Of a DNA stretch of 64,000 nucleotides, positions 1 to 7,403 are shown one piece after another (within the stretch, counting starts at the first letter, position 1; every line of letters begins with the position of its first letter). The stretch comes from Actinomadura flavalba DSM 45200 (lineage in GTDB: Bacteria > Actinomycetota > Actinomycetes > Streptosporangiales > Streptosporangiaceae), in NCBI RefSeq assembly GCF_000374305.1, contig NZ_KB894093.1:558001-622000 (forward strand), written 5' to 3'. The notes under the pieces were generated by a model. It ran no database searches, was not told where the DNA came from, and saw only the letters and a list, made by a program, of their open reading frames with translations. Both the position numbers and the translations under genes were made by a program.

Positions 1-213
1 GACGCCCTCGTTCCGCCCGCCCGGGATGCCGAGGTTCTTCGGCAGCGCGAGCACCTTGATCCGCTCGTCGTCGATCCCGGCCGACGGGTCGATCCCGTTG
101 CCGACGAGCACGACCTCGACGTCCACGTGCTCCTGTTCGAGCGCGCTGCGCACCGCCCGCTCCAGCTCCACGGGCCGGTTGCCCATGGTGAGGACGATCA
201 CGGACAGTTTCAC
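1..213 (-). CDS. Glycosyltransferase family 2, N-terminal part (cut by window edge)
   Basis: The first 71 codons are visible and start with GTG at 213. The peptide opens with VKLSVIVLTMGNRP, the first beta strand and nucleotide-binding turn of a GT-A fold family 2 glycosyltransferase. It continues with an LERAVRSAL helix, a VEVVLVGNG strand and the LGIPGGRNEGV segment typical of this family. It should transfer a sugar from an NDP-sugar at the inner membrane face, but the DxD metal site lies beyond the window, so substrate and length are unknown. Its GTG overlaps the upstream TGA in a GTGA (210-213), so it is translationally coupled to the CDP-alcohol phosphotransferase and is the last visible gene of the minus-strand polyol-phosphate operon. 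Confidence 0.85.
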   Translation of the reverse strand, partial: MKLSVIVLTMGNRPVELERAVRSALEQEHVDVEVVLVGNGIDPSAGIDDERIKVLALPKNLGIPGGRNEGV

Positions 214-1094
214 TTCAGCCTCCGCGAGGCGATGATGCTGATCAGGTGCAGCAGCGTCTGCACGACCGCGACGAACGCGACCGCGACGGTCAGCACGCGG
301 ATCGCGGCGGGCGTCTCGGTGCCCAGCAGGACGTCCAGCGCGGTCGCGGCCAGGATCAGCAGCGACAGTTCCACCGCGCCGATGATGCGGTGGAGCTTGA
401 GCATGGACGCCGCCTGCCGCGCCAGCGCGATCCGCGTCGAGCGGGGCCGCAGCGCGCGGTCGCCGCCCGCCGGGTCGGCCGCGAGGCCCGACTTGGCACG
501 CGCCACCACGACGTTGTCGGTCTCGGCCTTGATCAGCGCGGCGCCGAGCGCGGCCAGCAGCCCCAGCTCGACGTAGCCGCCGGTCTCCCAGCCGCCCTGC
601 GCGGCGAAGCCGAGGCCGACGAGCAGCGCGACCTCCGACAGGTAGTGGCCGATGCGGTCGAGGTAGACGCCCGCGACCGACGTCTGCCGCAGGTAGCGGG
701 CGACCTCGCCGTCCACGCAGTCGAGCAGCAGGTAGACCTGGATGAGGAACGCGGCGCCGAGCGCCGTCCACAGCGTCGCCGTGCCCGTCACCGGCAGCGC
801 GACGACGACGCCCGCGAGCACACCGCTGATCATCATCAGGTAGGTGAGCTGGTTCGGGGAGAAGCCGAGCCGCAGCGCCACCAGCGAGAAGTACGGCGAC
901 AGCGACCGCATGTAGAGGCGGCCCGCCCAGTGCTCCTCGTTGCGGCGGTCCTTCAGGCCGGGCGGCTGCCCGTGGCGGCGGACGTCGGCGACCTTGGCGC
1001 TGCCGCGCGAGGGACGCACGTCGTCACCGGGGCGGACGCCGCCGCCGGGGGGCGGGGCGTCTCCGGGCCGGTCAGCCTCCATGGGCCTGGACAT
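210..1094 (-). CDS. CDP-alcohol phosphatidyltransferase family membrane protein (variant active site)
   Basis: Integral membrane enzyme of the class that moves a phospho-alcohol from a CDP-alcohol to a hydroxyl acceptor. About 60 residues of charged, Pro/Gly-rich N-terminus precede the membrane domain. The signature begins DCVDGEVAR, giving D125, D128, G129, A132 and R133, followed by G142 and D146. The fourth signature residue, normally the catalytic Asp, is H150. Several hydrophobic helices follow. The start is uncertain: ATG at 1094 lies close behind a GGAGGAG, while ATG at 1082 overlaps the dehydrogenase stop. The gene sits between a glycerol-1-phosphate dehydrogenase homologue and a glycosyltransferase, suggesting a CDP-polyol acceptor reaction in envelope synthesis. 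Family assignment is firm; substrate is not known. Confidence 0.88.
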   Translation of the reverse strand: MSRPMEADRPGDAPPPGGGVRPGDDVRPSRGSAKVADVRRHGQPPGLKDRRNEEHWAGRLYMRSLSPYFSLVALRLGFSPNQLTYLMMISGVLAGVVVALPVTGTATLWTALGAAFLIQVYLLLDCVDGEVARYLRQTSVAGVYLDRIGHYLSEVALLVGLGFAAQGGWETGGYVELGLLAALGAALIKAETDNVVVARAKSGLAADPAGGDRALRPRSTRIALARQAASMLKLHRIIGAVELSLLILAATALDVLLGTETPAAIRVLTVAVAFVAVVQTLLHLISIIASRRLK

Positions 1095-2145
1095 ACTCCT
1101 CCACCGCCTTGCGGGTCGCAGCCTCGTCGAGGTCGAGGTGCTCCAAGATCGTATAGCGGCCGGGCCGGGTGCGCGGGGCGTATTGCACGGCTTGCGTGAA
1201 CTGTTCCACGGTGAGGCCGACGTCCGCCGGGAAGCGCGGCAGCCCGTGCCGGTCCAGGCAGGTCAGGATCTCGGTCAGCCGCTCGGTGCCCTCGTTCAGG
1301 TGCAGCGCCCGCAGGTGGAAGCAGAACGCGGCGCCGATGCCCGCCAGCTCGCCGTGGTTGGCGGTGCCGGGGAAGAGCTGGTCGATCGCGTGCAGGATCT
1401 CGTGGTCGCCGCCGGACGCGGGCCGCGAGTCGCCCGCGAACGACATCGCCAGCCCCGACAGCACCAGGCCCTCGGCCAGCACGGTGAGGAACCGGTCGTC
1501 GTCGATGCTGCCCGGCTGGTGCAGCAGCGCCTCGGCGGCGGTGCGCGCGACCGTCAGCGCCATCCGGTCGACCTTCTCACCGACGTGCTCGGACGCCAGC
1601 AGCCAGTCCTCCACGGCGGAGAAGTTGCTGACGACGTCGCCCACCCCGGCCCGGACGAGCCGGGGCGGCGCCGCACGCACGTAGTCGAGGTCGACGACCA
1701 TCGCCAGCGGCATGACGACGCCGAACGAGCCCTTGCCCTTCTCGTGGGTCAGGGACGCGACCGGCGAGCAGATGCCGTCGTGCGAGAGGTTCGTCGCGAC
1801 CGACACCATCGGGATGCCCGACAGCGTCGCCGCGTACTTGGTGGCGTCGATCGTCCGGCCGCCGCCGATGCCGACGACGGCCTCGTACGAACCGGCCCGC
1901 AGTCGCGAGCCCAGCGCGACGGCGGCGTCGACCGTGCCGCCCTCGACCTGGAACACCTCGCACGCGGTCAGCGACTCGCGGGCGTGCTCGGCGATCTTCT
2001 CGCCCTGGCCGGGGCCGACGGCGATGGCGACGCGGCCCTCGGTGACGATGCGCCGGTCGGCGAGCAGTTCACCGAGGGCGGACACCGCGCCGCGGCGCAC
2101 GTCGATCGACAGCGGCGCGGTCAGCATGCGGGTCAGCAGGGGCAT
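1072..2145 (-). CDS. sn-glycerol-1-phosphate dehydrogenase family protein (EgsA/AraM-like)
   Basis: 357-residue member of the iron-containing alcohol dehydrogenase superfamily, closest in motifs to glycerol-1-phosphate dehydrogenases, which reduce dihydroxyacetone phosphate to sn-glycerol 1-phosphate with NAD(P)H. Visible features are the dinucleotide-binding GGGRTID at residues 94-100, NLSHDG at 119-124, and likely metal ligands D170, H248 (in SRPASGGDH) and H264. The SRPASGG block is characteristic of the G1P dehydrogenase branch rather than glycerol dehydrogenases. It is preceded by an AGGGGGG ribosome-binding site and overlaps the downstream CDP-alcohol phosphotransferase gene. No PcrB-type prenyltransferase is nearby, so the product more likely feeds a CDP-activated polyol than an archaeal-type ether lipid. 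A related polyol phosphate substrate is possible. Confidence 0.82.
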   Translation of the reverse strand: MPLLTRMLTAPLSIDVRRGAVSALGELLADRRIVTEGRVAIAVGPGQGEKIAEHARESLTACEVFQVEGGTVDAAVALGSRLRAGSYEAVVGIGGGRTIDATKYAATLSGIPMVSVATNLSHDGICSPVASLTHEKGKGSFGVVMPLAMVVDLDYVRAAPPRLVRAGVGDVVSNFSAVEDWLLASEHVGEKVDRMALTVARTAAEALLHQPGSIDDDRFLTVLAEGLVLSGLAMSFAGDSRPASGGDHEILHAIDQLFPGTANHGELAGIGAAFCFHLRALHLNEGTERLTEILTCLDRHGLPRFPADVGLTVEQFTQAVQYAPRTRPGRYTILEHLDLDEAATRKAVEEYVQAHGG

Positions 2146-2211
2146 ATGCCCCCCTTTCGAGGTCGTCCGGCCCTGCCGGGGCGGGGAACCCGGAGATCTG
2201 CGGGCGGACGG

Positions 2212-2943
2212 TCAGTACGTCGTGGCGATCGTGCGGGCCTTCTCCAGGTCGTCGTGGTTGTCGACCTCGACCCAGGCCACGTCACCGATCGGCGCGACGG
2301 AGATCTTCGCGCCCCGGTTGACGTACTCCTGGTAGCCGTCCTCGTAGTACTGGTCGGGGTTCGCCTCCCACGTCGCCTTCAGGGCGTCTGCCAGGGCCTC
2401 GGCGGCGGCGGGCTCGATCAGCGTGGCGCCGATGTACTCGCCCGCGGCGTCGGCCGGGTCCATGAGCTTGGTGATGCGGCTCAGGTGCCCGTCGTCGTCG
2501 AGGATGACCTTCATCTCCTCGTCCGCGAGCTTCTTCACGTCGTCGACCGCGAGCAGGATGTCCGGGCCACGGTTCGCCAGCAGGGTCTTCTCGACCGAGA
2601 CCGGGTGGACGGTGTCGCCGTTGACCATGAGGACGCCGCGCGAGAAGTACTCGCGGGCGAGCCACATGGAGTAGGCGTTGTTCCACTCCTCGGCCTTGTC
2701 GTTGTGGACGAGCGTGAGGGAGACGCCGTAGCGCTCCTCCAGGGCCGCCTTGCGCTCCTCGACGGCGTTCGCGCAGTAGCCGACGACGATGACGACGTCG
2801 GTCAGGCCGACCTCGGCGAGGTTGCCGAGGGCGATGTCGAGGATGGTCGTGTCGCCGTCCACGGGCACCAGGGCCTTGGGCAGCGTGTCGGTGTACGGCC
2901 GGAGTCTCCGGCCCGCTCCGGCGGCCAGCACCATCCCGATCAT
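2212..2943 (-). CDS. LicC-like nucleotidyltransferase (phosphocholine/polyol-phosphate cytidylyltransferase family)
   Basis: 243 residues. It opens with the nucleotidyltransferase signature MIGMVLAAGAGRRLRPYT followed by the PKAL lysine, a GYCANAVEER strand-helix and the NGDT metal-binding segment. The central HNDKAEEWNNAYSMWLAR block resembles LicC-type enzymes that activate phosphocholine as CDP-choline; no choline genes are seen, so a different phospho-alcohol is plausible. ATG at 2943 is preferred to more upstream codons because it begins exactly at the conserved motif and overlaps the preceding stop as ATGA. It lies one gene upstream of the glycerol-1-phosphate dehydrogenase homologue (66-bp gap) and probably supplies the CDP- or NDP-activated donor used by the CDP-alcohol phosphotransferases of the cluster. 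Confidence 0.83.
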   Translation of the reverse strand: MIGMVLAAGAGRRLRPYTDTLPKALVPVDGDTTILDIALGNLAEVGLTDVVIVVGYCANAVEERKAALEERYGVSLTLVHNDKAEEWNNAYSMWLAREYFSRGVLMVNGDTVHPVSVEKTLLANRGPDILLAVDDVKKLADEEMKVILDDDGHLSRITKLMDPADAAGEYIGATLIEPAAAEALADALKATWEANPDQYYEDGYQEYVNRGAKISVAPIGDVAWVEVDNHDDLEKARTIATTY

Positions 2944-3641
2944 GCTTCCTCTTCCTCCAGATCGACCATCATGCCGCTGTCGCGTTCGGTCCGCGCCCAG
3001 GTGCGGGCGCACTCACCGGCGAACAAGACGCCGAGGTAGGCGGCGAGCGCAGCGTACGCGAGCGGGAGGAATCCCAAGAGACCCGCGAACGCCACAATGA
3101 GCATCCGGCCTTCCCAGCCGAGCCCGGCACGGAAGATCCACTCCGGGGGCCGGAGGCCCTGCCGGGTGCGGTACGCCGTGTCGTAGTGGTGAAACGCGAG
3201 CACGGCGATCAGCACGAACACCAGCGGTTCCGCGACGCCCTGCGCGAACCCCAGGACAGCGAGGTAACCATACTCGATCGCGCGGATGATGGGCGGGACA
3301 AGCCAGTCAAAGCGGCCGCCGTGCGGGTGCAGAGCGGTCGGCCCCGACAGCAGCAGCGCGACGACCGGCGCGAACATCGCCGGGGACCGCTGCTCCCCCA
3401 TGCCGGTCAACAGCAGAACCGTCGTGACGGCCAGCGCCACCAGCGCCCCCGGCAGCGGCGGAAGCTGCCCGCGCGTGAACCGGCCGAGCGCCTGCCCGAG
3501 GGCGCCGTCGTCCCGGTAGACCTGGAGCATCGTCGGTTCGGCCGCGTCGATGGGCCGGTCGATCACGGGTTCGTCCGGCTGTCTCACCGGTCTCGCCGCG
3601 AGCGACGGCGCGGGCGGCGGGGCCTGGGGTGCGGGGTTCAT
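2940..3641 (-). CDS. Membrane protein of the phospho-polyol cluster (DUF5941-like)
   Basis: 233 residues from the ATG at 3641, which overlaps the upstream stop in an ATGA. An Ala/Pro-rich cytoplasmic N-terminus of about 60 residues is followed by hydrophobic segments near residues 75-115 and 150-165 and again at the C-terminal end; the protein terminates in an acidic DLEEEEA tail. The FHHYDTAYR and PPEWIFRAGLGWEGR blocks resemble a conserved actinobacterial domain that I recall being annotated as DUF5941 and often attached to CDP-alcohol phosphotransferases. No catalytic motif is evident. Position between the fusion phosphotransferase and the nucleotidyltransferase, with overlaps on both sides, argues that it works with them, perhaps as a membrane partner. 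Confidence 0.7.
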   Translation of the reverse strand: MNPAPQAPPPAPSLAARPVRQPDEPVIDRPIDAAEPTMLQVYRDDGALGQALGRFTRGQLPPLPGALVALAVTTVLLLTGMGEQRSPAMFAPVVALLLSGPTALHPHGGRFDWLVPPIIRAIEYGYLAVLGFAQGVAEPLVFVLIAVLAFHHYDTAYRTRQGLRPPEWIFRAGLGWEGRMLIVAFAGLLGFLPLAYAALAAYLGVLFAGECARTWARTERDSGMMVDLEEEEA

Positions 3642-5104
3642 GGGCGGGCCGTTCGGACGGAGCGGGCGAGGCGGGTGGTGAGGGTGACGACGGCGGCCAG
3701 GCAGCCCCACCCGATGAGGGACCAGAACGTCACGGCGGCGTTGGCGAGCGCGGCGGTGACGGCGATGAGCGCGGTGCGCTCACCGATCGGCAGGGCGGCG
3801 AGGCGGTGCGCCCAGTAGACGGCGCGGTCGCGCGGGGTGCGGCGCTCGGGGAGGGAGACGCCGAGGTCGCCGGGGTCGGTGAGGGAGCAGGCGCGGGGCG
3901 GCGGCGCGGTGCGGCCCCGCGCGTCCCACGCGAAGGCGATCATGTGCCGGACGGCCAGCACGGCCAGCGCCGCGACCGCGAGCGGCCACACGTTCCCGGC
4001 GTGGACGAGGCTCGCCCCGGCGGCGGCGAGCGACCCGACGGCCAGCCCCGCATAGACGCCCCACTCCTTCACCCGGTCGGCCATGGCGTCGAGCCAGGAC
4101 CCGAGCACCGAGAACCGGCGCGTGTAGCGGGCGAGCTGCCCGTCCACGCAGTCGAGCGCGAACGCCAGGAAGAACAGCACCGCGCCCGCGACCATGCCGA
4201 CGCGGGTGCCCGCCGCGAACCAGAACGCCGCGACGGCCGCGAGCCCCAGCGAGATCAGCGTGACCATGTTGGGGGTGAGCCCGCGCCGCCGCGCCCACCG
4301 CACCAGCCGCAGCGAGTAGCGGCTGACGGCGTAGGTGGCGAACGGGCCGTCGCCGGTCTTCACGGCGGCGACCAGGCGGGCGGAGTCCTCGTCGGCGCCG
4401 GTGACGGCGGTGTGCGCGACGCGCGCCTCGAACTCCGACCCCGGTCGCCGGACGGGCAGCGGCCCGGTGCCGCGCGCCAGCACCGGCACCCCGGCGCGCA
4501 CCAGCCCGACGAGCAGCAGCGGAAGCGGGTCCTGGGCGGGGAGCAGGGCGGTGTCGTCTTCCATGAGGGCGGCCAGCCGCTCGGCCGTCTCGGCCAGCAG
4601 CGGCACGGCGCCCGCCGCGACGCGCAGCGCGCCGGGGAACTGCGCGTCCGGCCCGTTGACGCGGTGCGTGGCGGACGCCGCCGCGACCACCCGCCCGTGC
4701 CGGGTGCGGACGGCGTATCCGCAGGGCGGCGCGGTGGCCGGCGGCGCGACGAGCGCGGCGGTGCAGTCGCCGTCGTGCACGAGGCGGCGCAGCAGCTCCT
4801 CCCCGACGGCCAGATCGCCCGGGAGCACGAGAACGGGCCGCTCGGCCCGCGCCGCCTCGCGCGCGACGGCGGCGACGGCGCGCAGCTCGTCGGCGGGGCC
4901 GGGCGTCTCGGTGACCTCGGCGCCGGGGGTGCGCAGCGCGGTGGCCGACTCGGGGCGGGCGAGGACGTGGAGGTCCGGTACGTTGAGCGTGGCGAGCCGG
5001 TCGCACAGGCCGTCGAGCACGGTGGCGTCGCCGTAGGGCAGCGCCGCCGCGGGCTCGGGCCCGCCCCGGCCGGCGGCGGTCGCGACGATCACCGCGACGG
5101 TCAT
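3638..5104 (-). CDS. Fusion of degenerate nucleotidyltransferase-like domain and CDP-alcohol phosphatidyltransferase
   Basis: 488 residues from the ATG at 5104, where the MTVAVIVATAAG strand begins. Residues about 1-230 look like a GT-A/nucleotidyltransferase fold (VLVLPGDLAV strand, later GSEFEARVAH), but the first loop lacks the GxGxR and PK residues of active cytidylyltransferases. The C-terminal half is a membrane CDP-alcohol phosphotransferase with DCVDGQLAR starting at D318, a later G, and both final aspartates in GSWLDAMADR, so this copy has the full signature. The layout recalls bifunctional inositol-phosphate cytidylyltransferase/DIPP synthase proteins. It is the first gene of the minus-strand operon and is divergent from the IspD/TarI-type gene 85 bp away. 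Confidence 0.82.
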   Translation of the reverse strand: MTVAVIVATAAGRGGPEPAAALPYGDATVLDGLCDRLATLNVPDLHVLARPESATALRTPGAEVTETPGPADELRAVAAVAREAARAERPVLVLPGDLAVGEELLRRLVHDGDCTAALVAPPATAPPCGYAVRTRHGRVVAAASATHRVNGPDAQFPGALRVAAGAVPLLAETAERLAALMEDDTALLPAQDPLPLLLVGLVRAGVPVLARGTGPLPVRRPGSEFEARVAHTAVTGADEDSARLVAAVKTGDGPFATYAVSRYSLRLVRWARRRGLTPNMVTLISLGLAAVAAFWFAAGTRVGMVAGAVLFFLAFALDCVDGQLARYTRRFSVLGSWLDAMADRVKEWGVYAGLAVGSLAAAGASLVHAGNVWPLAVAALAVLAVRHMIAFAWDARGRTAPPPRACSLTDPGDLGVSLPERRTPRDRAVYWAHRLAALPIGERTALIAVTAALANAAVTFWSLIGWGCLAAVVTLTTRLARSVRTARP

Positions 5105-5189
5105 CGGCGCCTCCCCGGTCCGGAACGTCACTGGTCGTACACGAAGCGTAACGGTTCCCTGGCCCGGACCGGAACATCGAGGAGGTCGG

Positions 5190-5897
5190 ATGCGGACGGT
5201 CGCGGTGGTGCTCGCGGGCGGCGTCGGGCAGCGCGCCGGCGCCGGGCGGCCCAAGCAGCTCATCGAGGTCGGCGGCCGGCCGATCCTGGCCCTGGCCGTC
5301 GCCGCGTTCGACGCGCACCCCGGCGTGGACGAGGTCCTGGTGGTCATGGCCGCCGGGCACCTGCGCGCCGCCGCCGCGCTCACGGCCGCGTTCGGCAAGG
5401 TCGGCGGCGTAATCGAGGGCGGCGCGACGCGGACGGCCTCGACCGTCGCCGCGCTGGACGCCCTCGCCGCCGCGCCCGCCGACACGCGCGTGCTGTTCCA
5501 CGACGCGGCCCGCCCCTTCGTGGACGCGGAGATCATCGACCGCGTGCTGGCCGCCCTGGACGACGCCGACGCGGTCGCCGTCGGCCTGCCCGCCTCGGAC
5601 ACGATCGTGGAGGTGCGGAACGGAACCGTCACCGCCATGCCACCCCGCGAGACGCTGATCCGCTTCCAGACCCCGCAGGGTTTCCGGCTCGGCGTCCTGC
5701 GCGCCGCCTACGACCGCGCCCTCGCCGACCCCGCGCTGCGCGCCACCGACGACTGCGGCATCGTGCACCGGTACGCGCCGGACGTCCCGATCCGGGTGGT
5801 CGAGGGCGGCGAGCACAACTTCAAGGTCACCCACCCGCTGGACATCGTCGTCGCCGAGCACCTGGCGGCCGGACTCCTCGCCCCGGAGGCACCGTGA
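5190..5897 (+). CDS. IspD/TarI-family cytidylyltransferase
   Basis: 235 residues. The N-terminal loop LAGGVGQRAGAGRPKQ contains the Gly-rich turn, R15 and K22 that bind CTP; FHDAARPF, the FQTPQGF block and the NFKVTHPLD ending are family hallmarks. Members either make CDP-methylerythritol for isoprenoids (IspD) or CDP-ribitol for wall polymers (TarI). The partner ispF is not adjacent, and the gene is coupled to a glycerophosphodiester phosphodiesterase and divergent from a CDP-alcohol phosphotransferase operon, so a polyol-phosphate substrate is a real alternative to the MEP pathway. A strong GAGGAGG lies upstream of the ATG. Family call is firm; substrate is undecided. Confidence 0.88.
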   Translation: MRTVAVVLAGGVGQRAGAGRPKQLIEVGGRPILALAVAAFDAHPGVDEVLVVMAAGHLRAAAALTAAFGKVGGVIEGGATRTASTVAALDALAAAPADTRVLFHDAARPFVDAEIIDRVLAALDDADAVAVGLPASDTIVEVRNGTVTAMPPRETLIRFQTPQGFRLGVLRAAYDRALADPALRATDDCGIVHRYAPDVPIRVVEGGEHNFKVTHPLDIVVAEHLAAGLLAPEAP

Positions 5898-6649
5898 TCT
5901 TCACCGACACGCCCGTCGTCATCGGGCACCGCGGCTACGGCTCGGGCGACCTGCCCGTCCCCGGCACCGGACGGACCGTCGCGGAGAACACCCTGGACTC
6001 GATCCTGGCGGCCGTCGCGGCCGGGCTGTCGTGGGTCGAGATCGACGTGACGCGCACCGCCGACGACAGGCTCGTCCTGCGGCACGACCCGACCGGCCCG
6101 GACGGCGTCCACCTCATCGAGACCGACGCGGCGGCGGGCGGCCTGCCGCTGCTGGAGGAGATCTTCGACGCGCTGCCGCCCGAGGTCGCGGTGGACGTGG
6201 ACGTCAAGACGATCCTGGAGGACGCCGTCGACCCTCCCGACCGCCGCACGGCCGCGCTGCTGACCCCGATCCTGCGCCGCGAGGCCCGGCGGCGCGAACT
6301 GCTGGTGACGTCGTTCGACCCGTCGCTGCTCGTCCACCTGCGCGACGAGCTGCCGGGCGTCCCGGCCGGGCTGCTGACGTGGCTGCGCTTCCCGCTGTGG
6401 CACGGCGTCCCGGCCGCCGCCGGGCTCGGCCTCCAGGCCATCGGCCTGCACACCGCGTCGGTGCGGTCCGAGCCCGGCGACTCCCGGCTCCGCGCCATCG
6501 ACCACAACGTGGACGTCGCGCACAAGGCCGGGCTGGACTTCATGGTGTGGTGCCCGAAGGCCGACGACGCCGCCGCCTACGCCGACGCGGGCGTGGACGC
6601 GATGGTCGTCAACGAGATCCCCGGCGTGCTGGCCGCGCTGGGACGCTAG
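5894..6649 (+). CDS. Glycerophosphodiester phosphodiesterase
   Basis: 251 residues starting at a GTG that overlaps the upstream TGA as GTGA. It is a TIM-barrel phosphodiesterase that hydrolyses glycerophosphodiesters to glycerol phosphate and an alcohol. The catalytic loop is visible: GHRG (H12, R13), ENT at 31-33, the metal ligands E49 and D51 in VEIDVT, and the second catalytic His in LRHDPT (H64). The C-terminal VWCPKADDA and VVNEIPGVL segments match the end of the barrel. No signal peptide is seen, so it should be cytoplasmic. Coupling to the cytidylyltransferase suggests turnover or recycling of the phospho-polyol made by this cluster. Its stop overlaps the convergent membrane-protein stop by 4 bp. 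Confidence 0.9.
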   Translation: MIFTDTPVVIGHRGYGSGDLPVPGTGRTVAENTLDSILAAVAAGLSWVEIDVTRTADDRLVLRHDPTGPDGVHLIETDAAAGGLPLLEEIFDALPPEVAVDVDVKTILEDAVDPPDRRTAALLTPILRREARRRELLVTSFDPSLLVHLRDELPGVPAGLLTWLRFPLWHGVPAAAGLGLQAIGLHTASVRSEPGDSRLRAIDHNVDVAHKAGLDFMVWCPKADDAAAYADAGVDAMVVNEIPGVLAALGR

Positions 6650-7329
6650 CGGCCCTCGCCGCCGAACTTGCGGGTCCACTCGCCGGGCTCGTCGTCGTCG
6701 CGGCGCCAGGCGTCCGGGGAGCGCTCCGGCTCGCGCGGCGGCGCGGGCGGGGGCGCGTAGGGCGGCGGCTCCTGCCGCGCGGGCGGGCGCTGCTCGCCGA
6801 ACTGCGGCGCGCCGAACTGCGGCGCGCCGAACCGCGCCTGCGGCCCGACCGGGCCGGGCGGGGCGCCCGGCATCGGGGCGGGCGGCACGGCCGCGGGGCG
6901 ACGGCTCCGCCACCGCGACGGCGGCAGCGCCGACACCACCAGGATCACCCCGAGCAGGAACGGGACGCCGAGGCTGCCCATCGTCAGCAGCGAGGTGAGG
7001 CGGTGGCCGAGCACGTCCATCAGCTCGTGGCCGAACCGCACCGGCCACAGCAGGAACAGCCCGCCGAAAAGGGTGAACGCCAGTCCGGGCAGCAGCGCCG
7101 CGAGCGGCGACACGCGCGACCCGGCCAGCAGCGCGACGATGATCCCCAGCGCGGCGAACGCGCCGAGGGCGAGGGCCGTCGTCGCCGGGTCGGAGTCGGC
7201 GTACCGGATGGCGACCTGCCGGTAGACGCGTTCGGCGCGGTTCCCCGCGAACAGCAGCAGCGCGAACAGCACCGGGGACGCGATCAGTCCGGCGAGCGCG
7301 CCGATCCCGTGCCGGGCTCCGTTGGACAT
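6646..7329 (-). CDS. Four-helix membrane protein with Pro-rich tail, function unknown
   Basis: 227 residues from ATG 7329, chosen for its perfect GGAGGT Shine-Dalgarno. Four hydrophobic segments occupy roughly residues 8-28, 47-65, 75-95 and 110-135. The remaining C-terminal third is a cytoplasmic-looking tail rich in Pro, Ala and Arg, with the short repeat FGAPQFGAPQFGEQ encoded by near-identical 15-bp DNA repeats around 6795-6835. I do not recognise the family; similar small membrane proteins with Pro-rich tails are common in actinomycetes. It lies downstream of a GT2 gene but is separated from it by a strong terminator hairpin, so it is likely its own transcript. Confidence 0.75.
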   Translation of the reverse strand: MSNGARHGIGALAGLIASPVLFALLLFAGNRAERVYRQVAIRYADSDPATTALALGAFAALGIIVALLAGSRVSPLAALLPGLAFTLFGGLFLLWPVRFGHELMDVLGHRLTSLLTMGSLGVPFLLGVILVVSALPPSRWRSRRPAAVPPAPMPGAPPGPVGPQARFGAPQFGAPQFGEQRPPARQEPPPYAPPPAPPREPERSPDAWRRDDDEPGEWTRKFGGEGR

Positions 7330-7347
7330 GGCGGGACCTCCTTGGCG

Positions 7348-7376
7348 GGGTGGGCGGGACGAGAGCCCGCCCACCC
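7348..7376 (-). terminator. Hairpin terminator downstream of the ExoA-like glycosyltransferase gene
   Basis: A perfect 11-bp stem (7348-7358 GGGTGGGCGGG against 7366-7376) with a 7-nt loop lies 28 bp beyond the glycosyltransferase stop and just before the ribosome-binding site of the next gene. There is no long T run, as is usual in high-GC actinobacteria. Confidence 0.6.
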
Positions 7377-7403
7377 GTCAGACGCCCGGAAGGTCGCGAA
7401 GGT

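Noticed and set aside
246..3039. Long open plus-strand frames rich in Arg, Gly, Asp and Val
   Set aside because: They are antisense to the minus-strand dehydrogenase, phosphotransferase and nucleotidyltransferase genes; the composition is that of GC-rich shadow frames with no domain.
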